From Leifsonia sp. PS1209 (lineage in GTDB: Bacteria; Actinomycetota; Actinomycetes; Actinomycetales; Microbacteriaceae): DNA of 64,000 nt. Below, one piece after another: positions 13,660-21,441 of this stretch; position 1 is the first letter of the stretch, and the number at the start of each line of letters is the position of its first letter. Location of the stretch: NCBI RefSeq assembly GCF_012317045.1, contig NZ_CP051154.1, forward strand, positions 1 through 64,000, read 5' to 3'. Made by a program: the position numbers and the translations under genes. The notes under the pieces were generated by a model, which was given only the letters and a program-made list of their open reading frames with translations, made no database searches and was not told the DNA's origin.

Positions 13660-14205
13660 CTACTCGGCTGCGGGAGCCGTCGGCTCTTCGTCGGCGACCC
13701 AGAGCTCGTCGTCTGCGCGGAAGGTCTGCCACACGGCGTAGAGCAGCCCGACGGCGGCGATGGCCCCGAGGACGACCGCGATGACCGTGCCTGCTCCCGG
13801 TCCGGATGAGTCGTTGGTGGCGGCCTTGACCTTCTTCGACACGTCTTTGCCCGCCTTCTTCACGTCGCCGATGAAGGCGCGTGCTCGTGCATCCCGAGCG
13901 TGGTCGACCACGGACATCGCCGTGCCGACGACGGTTCCCACAGCGGGGATCACGTCGGTGACCAGGCGCTCGCGTGCCACGCCGGCGACACGGCCGGCGG
14001 TCTGCGTCGCGGGGCGCACGTAGTGCTCGTACCCGTCGCGCACGCGCGGAGCGATCTCCTCACGCGTGTAGTAGGCAGCCTGCTTGCGGGCCTCTGCGGC
14101 AACCGCATTGGCATTCGCCAGCACGTCCTGCTGCTGCCCCCAAAGCTCTTCGGCGCTACTGCGCAGTCGCTTGAGCTCCTTCTTCCGCTTCCGTGTCAGG
14201 TTCAT
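13660..14205 (-). CDS. Hypothetical protein with C-terminal membrane anchor
   Basis: I do not recognise a named family. The 181-residue protein starts at ATG 14205, chosen because GGAGG sits five bases upstream; longer forms lack this. The first 20 residues are very basic (MNLTRKRKKELKRLR). An alanine-rich helical middle follows (about 25-120). A hydrophobic segment near 145-165 (VIAVVLGAIAAVGLLYAVW) and an acidic tail end the protein. The layout suggests a tail-anchored cytoplasmic helical protein. Confidence 0.8.
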   Translation of the reverse strand: MNLTRKRKKELKRLRSSAEELWGQQQDVLANANAVAAEARKQAAYYTREEIAPRVRDGYEHYVRPATQTAGRVAGVARERLVTDVIPAVGTVVGTAMSVVDHARDARARAFIGDVKKAGKDVSKKVKAATNDSSGPGAGTVIAVVLGAIAAVGLLYAVWQTFRADDELWVADEEPTAPAAE

Positions 14206-14306
14206 CTGGACCTCCATTGCGTCGTGTAGCGAACTCACTCCATCTTGCCACCTAAAGGCCTGTGGATGGCCCGAGAGCCGAGAAGCCCTGTGCAAGAATT
14301 GGTGCC

Positions 14307-14846
14307 ATGTCTAAGCACACCGCTGTCGCCACCCTCCACACTAACTACGGGGACATCAAGGTCAACCTCTTCGGCAACCACGCACCGAAGACGGTCAGGA
14401 ACTTCGTCGGCCTGGCGACCGGTGAAATCGAGTGGACGCACCCGGGCACGGGAGTGAAGAGCACCGACCCGCTCTACGACGGTGTCGTCTTCCACCGCAT
14501 CATCCCCGGGTTCATGATCCAGGGCGGCGACCCGCTCGGTCAGGGCATCGGCGGACCGGGCTACCAGTTCGACGACGAGATCAACCCCGAGCTCGACTTC
14601 ACGCAGCCGTACATCCTCGCCATGGCCAACGCCGGCATCCAGGGCGGCCACGGAACGAACGGCTCGCAGTTCTTCATCACCGTCGCACCCACCACGTGGC
14701 TGCAGGGCAAGCACTCCATCTTCGGCGCCGTCGAAGACGAGGCCTCCCGCAAGGTCGTCGACAAGCTCGCCGAGCTGCCGACGGATGCACGCGACCGGCC
14801 GCTCGACGACGTCGTCATCGAGTCGGTCACCGTCGAGCAGGTCTAG
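14307..14846 (+). CDS. Cyclophilin-type peptidyl-prolyl cis-trans isomerase
   Basis: It catalyses cis-trans isomerisation of proline peptide bonds. The 179-residue protein shows the cyclophilin core: VVFHRIIPGFMIQGGDP (with the catalytic arginine), GYQFDDEI, LAMANAG and NGSQFFIT. No signal peptide is present, so it should be cytoplasmic. It corresponds in position to ppiA near the mycobacterial origin. ATG 14307 was chosen because the family core begins right after it. Confidence 0.96.
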   Translation: MSKHTAVATLHTNYGDIKVNLFGNHAPKTVRNFVGLATGEIEWTHPGTGVKSTDPLYDGVVFHRIIPGFMIQGGDPLGQGIGGPGYQFDDEINPELDFTQPYILAMANAGIQGGHGTNGSQFFITVAPTTWLQGKHSIFGAVEDEASRKVVDKLAELPTDARDRPLDDVVIESVTVEQV

Positions 14847-14869
14847 CAGCGGCGGGGGCGGGTCGAACG

Positions 14870-15706
14870 ATGTCTCAGCCCGTCGACGCGAGGGCGACCT
14901 ATTGCTATCGGCACCCCGACCGGCAGAGCTATGTGCTCTGCCAGCGGTGCGGTCGCACGATCTGCCCCGAATGCCAGACGCCCGCCGCTGTCGGTGTGAT
15001 CTGCCCGGAGTGCATGGCCCAGCAGCGGGCTGAGGCTCCGCGCACCAAGCCGGCCTGGGTCACCAGGATGACCGGCAGCGGCGCGCCCGTCGTCACGTAC
15101 GCGATCATCGCGCTCTGCGTGGTCGTGTTCATCCTGCAGCAGCTTCCCGTGCTCGGTTCGACGGTCACGGGTGCCCTGCAGTACGCGGGCGTCTACTCGA
15201 CGCCGATCGCGTTCGAGCCGTGGCGGATGCTCACCACCGTGTACACGCACGGCAGCATCCTGCACATCGCGCTCAACATGTACACGCTGTGGATCTTCGG
15301 CATGATGCTGGAGCCGTTGCTCGGCCGAGCCCGGTTCGCCGCCCTGTTCATCATCAGCGGCTTCGCCGGCTCGGTGGGTGTGCTGCTGATCGCCAATCCG
15401 CTGCAGCCGGTGGTCGGCGCATCCGGCGCCATCTTCGGGATGCTCGGAGCGTTCTTCATCATCCAGCGGCGCCTCGGCGGCAACGCGACCCAGTTGCTGG
15501 TGCTGGTCGGCATCAACCTGGTGATCGGGTTCATCCCGCAGTTCGGGATCGCGTGGCAGGCGCACATCGGCGGCCTCATCGGCGGCGCGCTGGTCGGGCT
15601 GATCTACGTCGAGACGCGCAGCATCGCGCGCCGTCGCTGGCAGCTGCCGCTCCTGATCGTGCTGTGCGTGCTGCTCGTCGCGCTGAGCCTGATCCGATTC
15701 CTGTAA
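14870..15706 (+). CDS. Rhomboid-family intramembrane serine protease with N-terminal zinc ribbon
   Basis: This 278-residue protein would cut membrane proteins inside the bilayer. Residues 1-50 hold a zinc-ribbon/B-box-like segment (CYRHPDRQSYVLCQRCGR, then CPEC twice). About six membrane helices follow. The catalytic serine is in GASGAIFGML and the histidine in AHIGGLIGG. The HIALNMYTLW motif precedes them, as in true rhomboids. It follows the cyclophilin gene by 23 bases. Confidence 0.93.
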   Translation: MSQPVDARATYCYRHPDRQSYVLCQRCGRTICPECQTPAAVGVICPECMAQQRAEAPRTKPAWVTRMTGSGAPVVTYAIIALCVVVFILQQLPVLGSTVTGALQYAGVYSTPIAFEPWRMLTTVYTHGSILHIALNMYTLWIFGMMLEPLLGRARFAALFIISGFAGSVGVLLIANPLQPVVGASGAIFGMLGAFFIIQRRLGGNATQLLVLVGINLVIGFIPQFGIAWQAHIGGLIGGALVGLIYVETRSIARRRWQLPLLIVLCVLLVALSLIRFL

Positions 15707-15719
15707 TTCCTCCCCAACG

Positions 15720-15851
15720 CGTGGATAAGTTATCCACAGGCTTATTAACAATGGGGATAATTACACCCGTGTAACTCTCCACAGGCTTATTAACACTGGG
15801 GAGAACCACACCAGTGTGATTGTCCTCACTGTGGAGGACACCTGTGAATAA
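15720..15851. promoter_or_regulatory. Cluster of DnaA-box-like sequences outside oriC
   Basis: This non-coding stretch holds a perfect TTATCCACA at 15730-15738 inside the 17-base palindrome GTGGATAAGTTATCCAC (15721-15737). One-mismatch boxes lie at 15752-15760 (TGGGGATAA) and 15843-15851 (TGTGAATAA). A 17-base direct repeat, CCACAGGCTTATTAACA, occurs at 15734-15750 and 15779-15795. The TTATTAACA portion also resembles oriC sequence at about 1505. Function is inferred only: DnaA titration, regulation of neighbours, or an accessory origin element. Confidence 0.7.
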
Positions 15852-15878
15852 CTCCGTCGTCATGGCCGCCGGGGCATG

Positions 15879-15913
15879 AAAAAACCCGGGACCGGCTGCT
15901 GCCGATCCCGGGT
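15879..15913 (-). terminator. Rho-independent terminator of crgA
   Basis: ACCCGGGA pairs with TCCCGGGT around a 14-base loop, flanked on the plus strand by AAAAAA. Read on the minus strand it is a stem followed by a T-run, 18 bases after the crgA stop. Confidence 0.85.
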
Positions 15914-15931
15914 GGAGAATATGCCGAAGGC

Positions 15932-16174
15932 TCAGCGCCAGCGGGTGGTCATGAGGAAGCCGATGAAGGCGATGCCGAAGCCGACGAGGATGTTCCACGC
16001 GCCGAGAGCCGGGATGGGATACATGTTCTGGCTCACGTAGAAGACGATGATCCACACCAGCCCGAGAAGCATGAAGCCGAACATCACCGGCTTGAACCAG
16101 ACAGGGTTGGGGGCGTCCTCGCCCGACTGGGCGACAGTGCGCTCGGGCTTGGTCTTCGACTTGGTGCGTGCCAT
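15932..16174 (-). CDS. crgA: Cell division protein CrgA
   Basis: The 80-residue protein has a basic N-terminus and two membrane segments (about 29-49 and 57-75, ending FLMTTRWR), with the family-like NPVWFKPVM before the first. CrgA is a septal protein in mycobacteria and Streptomyces that interacts with FtsZ and penicillin-binding proteins. Its place close to the sortase, trpG and pknB genes matches Mycobacterium. It is monocistronic with its own terminator. Confidence 0.95.
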   Translation of the reverse strand: MARTKSKTKPERTVAQSGEDAPNPVWFKPVMFGFMLLGLVWIIVFYVSQNMYPIPALGAWNILVGFGIAFIGFLMTTRWR

Positions 16175-16295
16175 AGCTCCATAGTGTAGCGGGAGAGGCT
16201 GTGGGACTCCGCTGTCAGCCTCCCCACGCTTTCAGGGGACTTTCCGAGGGATGCGCGGTGCCATTACACAGGCGGAGTCTCCTAGAATCACACAT

Positions 16296-17102
16296 ATGAC
16301 CGACCCGAACCTCCCGCAGGACGCCACTGCGTCCCCCGGACGGGTCCGGCGACGTCGACGCCCGCGTCAAAGGGTCACCTTCTTCGGCGCGCTGGGCGAG
16401 TTGCTCATCACGGCCGGCGTGCTCGTGCTCCTCTTCCTCGGCTGGCAGATCTGGTGGAACAGCCTCGTGCTTGCCGGCCAGCAGACCGGCGCAGCGCAGG
16501 CGCAGAGCCAGCGCTGGCTGGATGAGGCGGCGAAGGCCCCTACCCCGACGCCGACACCGACGGACACCGCGCAACCTCCCGCACCTCCCGTGCAGGCCGA
16601 GCCCGCGGACTACGAGCCGTTCGCCGTCATCTACATCCCGCGGCTCGGTGCGGACTGGAAGCGCACCATCCGGGAAACCGTCGACACCGAGCGGGTGCTC
16701 AACAGCTACGACGCCGGCGTCGGCCACTACAAGGGAACGGCCATGCCCGGCCAGGTCGGCAACTTCGCGGTCGCCGGGCACGACAGTGGATGGGGCAACA
16801 CCTTCATCGACCTGTCCAAGCTGCACATCGGCGACCGTATCTACGTGCAGACCAAAGACGGCTGGTACACGTACACGTTCCGCAATTTCGAGTACGTGCA
16901 GCCGAGCGCCGTCGAGGTGATCCTGCCCGTGCCGAGACAACCGGATGCGACGCCGATCGACCGCCTGATGACGATCACCACCTGCAACCCGCCGTTCCAC
17001 GCAGGCGAGCGGCTGATCGCATACACCGTGTTCCAGGACTACGCACCGATGCAGCAGGTGCCCAGCGAGATCGCGGCCGCCGTTGCGGCCAACGGAGGGT
17101 GA
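16296..17102 (+). CDS. Class E sortase
   Basis: Sortases cut a C-terminal sorting signal and join the protein to the cell wall or another protein. The 268-residue protein has a basic N-terminus, one membrane anchor (about 30-50), and a proline/threonine linker (PTPTPTPTDT). The sortase domain has the histidine in VAGHDSGWG and the catalytic cysteine in MTITTCNPPF. The downstream arginine is in AGERLIAYTVF. ATG 16296 gives the normal short cytoplasmic tail. A 5-base gap separates it from the next small gene. Confidence 0.93.
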   Translation: MTDPNLPQDATASPGRVRRRRRPRQRVTFFGALGELLITAGVLVLLFLGWQIWWNSLVLAGQQTGAAQAQSQRWLDEAAKAPTPTPTPTDTAQPPAPPVQAEPADYEPFAVIYIPRLGADWKRTIRETVDTERVLNSYDAGVGHYKGTAMPGQVGNFAVAGHDSGWGNTFIDLSKLHIGDRIYVQTKDGWYTYTFRNFEYVQPSAVEVILPVPRQPDATPIDRLMTITTCNPPFHAGERLIAYTVFQDYAPMQQVPSEIAAAVAANGG

Positions 17103-17107
17103 CGACG

Positions 17108-17266
17108 ATGTACGGCGCACTGTGGCGCATCCTGCCTGGACCGGTGTGGGTGCGCATCCTGATTCTGATCGTGCTGTTCGTGGCGGTGCTCGCAGCGCTC
17201 GTCACCTGGGTGTTCCCTTGGGTTGATTCGCTCTTGGGCCCCCAGGAAGGTACCGTGGGGCCGTGA
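17108..17266 (+). CDS. Small single-pass membrane protein
   Basis: The 52-residue protein consists mainly of one hydrophobic helix (VRILILIVLFVAVLAALVTW) followed by a short tail. It sits between the sortase and the amidotransferase and overlaps the latter by four bases (GTGA), so it is probably translated with it. Similar short proteins occur at this locus in related actinobacteria. No function is known to me. Confidence 0.8.
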   Translation: MYGALWRILPGPVWVRILILIVLFVAVLAALVTWVFPWVDSLLGPQEGTVGP

Positions 17267-17901
17267 CCCGCGTACTCGTCATCGACAACTACGACAGCTT
17301 CGTCTACACGCTGAACGGCTACCTCCATGAGCTGGGGGCGCAGACCGAGGTCGTCCGCAACGACGACATCGCCGAAGCCGACCTGCCGGCACGCCTCGCC
17401 GAATACGACGCCGTGCTGGTGTCGCCGGGCCCTGGCAAGCCCGCGGACGCCGGGGTCTCCATCCCGATCGTGAAGCTCGCACTGCAGACCGGGATGCCGC
17501 TGCTCGGCGTCTGCCTCGGTCACCAGGCCATCGCCGAGGCGTTCGGCGGCGTCGTCACCAACGCCGAAGAGCTCATGCACGGCAAGACCTCCGAGGTCAA
17601 CCACGACGACAGCCAGTTCTTCGACGGCGTCGGTCAGCCCTTCACCGCCACGAGGTACCACTCGCTCGCGGTCGTCGACGGCACGATGCCGGACGACCTG
17701 ATCGTCACCGCGCGCACGCCCGGCGGCGTGATCATGGCGCTTCGGCACCGCGAGGCCCCGATCTACGGTGTGCAGTTCCACCCGGAGTCCGTGCTCACCG
17801 AGGGGGGCTACCGGATGCTCGGCAACTGGCTCGAGGTGGCGGGACTGCACGGCGCCGCCGACGCATCCCGTGCGCTGAACCCGCTCGTGAAGCTGGTCTA
17901 G
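17263..17901 (+). CDS. Glutamine amidotransferase subunit of anthranilate/aminodeoxychorismate synthase
   Basis: This class I amidotransferase releases ammonia from glutamine for a chorismate-using partner (TrpE or PabB). The 212-residue protein begins RVLVIDNYDSFVYTL. The catalytic cysteine is in GVCLGHQAIAEAFGG and the histidine/glutamate in QFHPESVLTEGG. No synthase partner is in this window, so the trpG or pabA role is unresolved; one protein may serve both. The GTG start overlaps the previous gene. The mycobacterial equivalent next to pknB is annotated trpG. Confidence 0.95.
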   Translation: MTRVLVIDNYDSFVYTLNGYLHELGAQTEVVRNDDIAEADLPARLAEYDAVLVSPGPGKPADAGVSIPIVKLALQTGMPLLGVCLGHQAIAEAFGGVVTNAEELMHGKTSEVNHDDSQFFDGVGQPFTATRYHSLAVVDGTMPDDLIVTARTPGGVIMALRHREAPIYGVQFHPESVLTEGGYRMLGNWLEVAGLHGAADASRALNPLVKLV

Positions 17902-17924
17902 ACCCCTGGTCTAGCCGGGCTGAC

Positions 17925-19616
17925 TTAGCCCGAGCAGTAGGTCAGGTCGACCGCTGAGCCCTGCGGCACGTCGCCCACCTGCGACTGGGTGTGCACCAGG
18001 GGCGCTCCCTTGTCTTGCGGGCAGGTCGCATCCGGTTTCGGGTTCACCGTGAGGCCGAGATCCGACAGGATGCCCGTCGCCGCCTGCAGAGACTGACCGG
18101 TGAGATCGGTGACCGTGACCTTGCCGCTCGACACCGTGAGCGCGATGGCGTCGCCCTCGTGCGCGTTGGCGTTGGGGGCAGGGTCGGTGGTGATGACGAC
18201 GTTGGCCGGGACCGTCGACGAGTTCGTCGTGGTGACGGGGCCGACGGAGAGGCCGACAGCGGCGAGGGCCGCCTTGGCCGCATCCGTGGTCATGTTGTGC
18301 ACGTCGGGCACGCTGACTGTCTTCTTGCCGGTCGAGACGTAGACGGTGATGGTGTCACCGGTGGCGACGACGATGCCTGCGCCAGGATCGGTGCGGATGA
18401 CCTCGCCCTGCGGATACGTCGAACTCGCCTCGGACGCCTGTGTCCACTTGAGCTTCATGTCCTGCAGCTGCGCGGTGGCCTTGTCGAGGGTCTGGCCGGA
18501 CAGGTTCGGCACCTCGCGCGAGGTCTCCGGCATCGTGGTGCTCGGCGCGAGCCGCAGCACCCACGCCAGCACGGCGACGATGACGACGGCCATGATCGCG
18601 ACACCGGCCCAGATCCAGATGACCGGTGGGCGGCGCTGCGTGCGGACCATCGTCTGGTCTTCTGCGAGCTGGCGGAACGCGGCCTCCGGGCCGGAGACGA
18701 CGCTCGGCGGGGCGCCGAAGAGGGTCTCGCCCAGCGCATCCGGGGTCTTGTGGACGGGCACCTTGCCCGAGGCGGCCAATTCGAGGTCGTCGCGGAACTC
18801 GGTGACCGTCTGGTAGCGCTCGAACCGGTCCTTGGTGAGCGCGCGGGCGACGACGACGTCCATCGCCGGGGAGATCTTGTGGTTGATGGAGCTCGGCTTG
18901 ACCGGCGCCTCGCTGACGTGCTGGTACGCGACGGCGACCGGGGTGTCCCCACGGAACGGCGGGCGGCCGGTGAGCATCTCGAAGAGGACCACGCCGGTGG
19001 AGTAGAGGTCGGTGCGCGCATCCACGGACTCGCCCTTGGCCTGCTCCGGAGAGAAGTAGCTGGCGGTGCCGAGGATGGCGGTGGTCTGCGCCACCGTGGC
19101 CGAGGAGTCGCTGATCGCGCGCGCGATCCCGAAGTCCATCACCTTGACCTGGCCGGACTTGGTGATCATGACGTTGCCCGGCTTGATGTCGCGGTGCACG
19201 ACGCCTGCACGGTGCGAGTACTCGAGCGCGGTGAGGATGCCCTCGGTGATGCGCACGGCCTCGGAGACCTCGAGCGGCCCCTTCTTGATCAGGTCTTTGA
19301 GGAGCACGCCGTCGACGTACTCCATGACGATGAAGGGCAGCTGCGCCTCGTGACCGTTCGGCTCGCGGACGGTCTCCTCGCCGGCGTCGAAGACGCGGAC
19401 GATCGTGGGATGCGCCATGCGGGCCGCGGCCTGCGCCTCCTGGCGGAAACGCGTGCGGAAAGCTGGGTCTGTGGCCAGAGACGGCTTGAGCAGCTTGATC
19501 GCGACCGTGCGGCCGAGGCGGGTGTCTTTGCCTCGGTGCACATCGGACATGCCGCCCCGTCCGATGAGTTCGCCCACCTGATATCGGCCTGCGAGCAGGC
19601 GGCTATCTGGGCTCAA
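17925..19616 (-). CDS. pknB: PASTA-domain serine/threonine protein kinase PknB
   Basis: This transmembrane kinase senses cell-wall material and controls growth and division. I chose TTG 19616 (563 residues) because AAGGAG lies six bases upstream and the kinase fold starts at once; longer forms overlap the upstream gene. Kinase motifs are GRGGMSDV, the AIKLL lysine, HRDIKPGN, DFGIA and SPEQ within residues 10-280. A membrane helix (WIWAGVAIMAVVIVAVLAWV) follows near 335-355. Three PASTA repeats make up the outside part. It is last in the seven-gene operon. Confidence 0.96.
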   Translation of the reverse strand: MSPDSRLLAGRYQVGELIGRGGMSDVHRGKDTRLGRTVAIKLLKPSLATDPAFRTRFRQEAQAAARMAHPTIVRVFDAGEETVREPNGHEAQLPFIVMEYVDGVLLKDLIKKGPLEVSEAVRITEGILTALEYSHRAGVVHRDIKPGNVMITKSGQVKVMDFGIARAISDSSATVAQTTAILGTASYFSPEQAKGESVDARTDLYSTGVVLFEMLTGRPPFRGDTPVAVAYQHVSEAPVKPSSINHKISPAMDVVVARALTKDRFERYQTVTEFRDDLELAASGKVPVHKTPDALGETLFGAPPSVVSGPEAAFRQLAEDQTMVRTQRRPPVIWIWAGVAIMAVVIVAVLAWVLRLAPSTTMPETSREVPNLSGQTLDKATAQLQDMKLKWTQASEASSTYPQGEVIRTDPGAGIVVATGDTITVYVSTGKKTVSVPDVHNMTTDAAKAALAAVGLSVGPVTTTNSSTVPANVVITTDPAPNANAHEGDAIALTVSSGKVTVTDLTGQSLQAATGILSDLGLTVNPKPDATCPQDKGAPLVHTQSQVGDVPQGSAVDLTYCSG

Positions 19617-19695
19617 TGCGGACTCCTTCTGGGTGGTGGCTCCGGCTAGTGTAGCGGTCTCAGTCTGGGTATATCCCCGTGATGAAGACGCGCGA

Positions 19696-21441
19696 TCAGC
19701 CGCCGTTCGTCCCCGTCCCTGTTCCTCCATTGTTGTTCCCCCCGGTGGATGCGCTGGCCTTGACCACGTACGGAACCGCGGGCGACTGCGCCGACTCGAT
19801 CGACTCCCCACAGAAGATCGTGTACGAGAGCTGGTAGGTGCCGACGGCGTTCGGGGTCCACGTCGTGGACGTGGCGTTCACCGGTGTCTGCTGCGTGCCG
19901 TTGACGTAGAGCGCGCGGCCCTTGAGGTCCTGTCCGGCCGGGCAGGTGGCCGATCCGAAGGTGACCGTGACCTTGGGCATGTTGTTCGGGTCGAAGTTGT
20001 CGACCTCGCTCGGGTTGGCCGTGACCTCGTCCGTCGGCGTCGGGATCGGGGTCACCGGTCCGAACACCTTGACCGTGATCGTGGCGCCCTTCTGCACGGG
20101 TCCGGTGGGGTTCACGGAGTAAACCGTGTTCACCTGGGCCTGCGCGGTGGCGGCGTTGCCGGTCTGCACGTCGGCGACCATCCCGAGGCCCTGCAGCTTG
20201 GCGCGCGCGGCGTCGGCGGTCAGCCCGTCGAAGTCGGCCTCCGTGATCTGCACGGTGTTGCTCGTCGGGGTCGGGCTCGGCGTCGTCGGCTTGGGCGCCG
20301 GCGGCTGGCTCGTCGTGGTCTTGGTCTGGGTGGGCGCCGGCGTGTTCGGCTGTGCGACCAGGGCGATGATCGTTCCGATGAGCACGAGCGCCAGCAGAGC
20401 GATCAGCGCGATCAGCGGCCACGTCCACGGGCTGCGCTTCTTCGTCGTGGTCGACGGCTCGGCTTCCTGCACCTCGGTCTGCATGGTCCTCGCGCCCGCG
20501 GACGGGAGCACGGTGGTCGCCTCGGTGGCGCCGGCGTTCGCCGACGGCATGAGCATCGTGGTCGCGCCGCCGAGAGCAGCACCGCCGAGGACGGCGGGCA
20601 CGGAGGCGGCGGCCGCCTGGACGTCGCCGCGGCGGAGGGCCTGAGCTGCGCGCGCCAGGTGCGCTGCCGATGCCGGACGGTCGGCCGGGTTCTTCGCGAT
20701 GCACGCGAAGACCAGGTTGCGAACCGGCTCGGCGACGGTGGCGGGGAGCTCGGGCGGAGCCTCGTTGATCTGCGCCATCGCGATGGCGACCTGCGACTCG
20801 CCCGTGAACGGGCGACGGCCGGCGAGGCACTCGTACGCGACGATGCCGAGCGAGTAGATGTCGGTGGTCGGAGACGCCGGGTGACCGGACGCCTGCTCCG
20901 GCGAGAGGTACTGGACGGTTCCCATGACCTGGCCGGTGGCCGTCAGCGGAACCTGGTCGGCGATGCGCGCGATGCCGAAGTCGGTGATCTTGACGCGGCC
21001 GTCCGGCGTGATCAGCAGGTTGCCCGGCTTGATGTCGCGGTGGACGAGCCCGGCGGCGTGGGCGGCGTGCAGCGCGGCGGCGGTCTGCGCGACGATGTCG
21101 AGCGTCTTGTCCGTGCTGAGCACGTGCTCGCGCTCCAGGATGGTCGACAGCGCCTCGCCGGGGACGAGCTCCATCACCAGGAAGGCGCTGCCCTCCTCCT
21201 CGCCGTAGTCGAAGACGTTCGCGATGCCCTCGTGGTTCACCAGGGCGGCGTGGCGGGCCTCGGCACGGAAGCGCTCGAGGAAGCCCGGGTCACCCAGGTA
21301 TTCGTCCTTGAGGATCTTGATGGCGACGGTGCGTCCGATGACGAGGTCTGTCGCTTGCCAGACCTCGCCCATGCCGCCGATCGCGATACGCGACTGCAGC
21401 TCGTAACGTCCCCCGAAGGTGAGCCCTGCTGTGGGTCTCAT
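19696..21441 (-). CDS. pknA: Serine/threonine protein kinase, PknA position
   Basis: The 581-residue protein has an N-terminal kinase domain with IGGMGEVWQATD, AIKILKDE, HRDIKPGNLL, DFGIA and LSPEQ. An alanine-rich juxtamembrane linker follows. One membrane helix (about 355-377) leads to a threonine/proline stalk and a single PASTA-like repeat (DGLTADAARAKLQGLG). Mycobacterial PknA lacks PASTA, so this homologue differs. It overlaps the upstream pbpA stop by four bases (ATGA). Expected substrates are cell-division and wall-synthesis proteins. Confidence 0.93.
   Translation of the reverse strand: MRPTAGLTFGGRYELQSRIAIGGMGEVWQATDLVIGRTVAIKILKDEYLGDPGFLERFRAEARHAALVNHEGIANVFDYGEEEGSAFLVMELVPGEALSTILEREHVLSTDKTLDIVAQTAAALHAAHAAGLVHRDIKPGNLLITPDGRVKITDFGIARIADQVPLTATGQVMGTVQYLSPEQASGHPASPTTDIYSLGIVAYECLAGRRPFTGESQVAIAMAQINEAPPELPATVAEPVRNLVFACIAKNPADRPASAAHLARAAQALRRGDVQAAAASVPAVLGGAALGGATTMLMPSANAGATEATTVLPSAGARTMQTEVQEAEPSTTTKKRSPWTWPLIALIALLALVLIGTIIALVAQPNTPAPTQTKTTTSQPPAPKPTTPSPTPTSNTVQITEADFDGLTADAARAKLQGLGMVADVQTGNAATAQAQVNTVYSVNPTGPVQKGATITVKVFGPVTPIPTPTDEVTANPSEVDNFDPNNMPKVTVTFGSATCPAGQDLKGRALYVNGTQQTPVNATSTTWTPNAVGTYQLSYTIFCGESIESAQSPAVPYVVKASASTGGNNNGGTGTGTNGG

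Noticed and set aside
17912..17932. Hairpin CGGGCT/AGCCCG as a terminator between trpG/pabA and pknB
   Set aside because: The stem is only six bases, lacks a T-run and overlaps the pknB stop; too weak to list as a feature.
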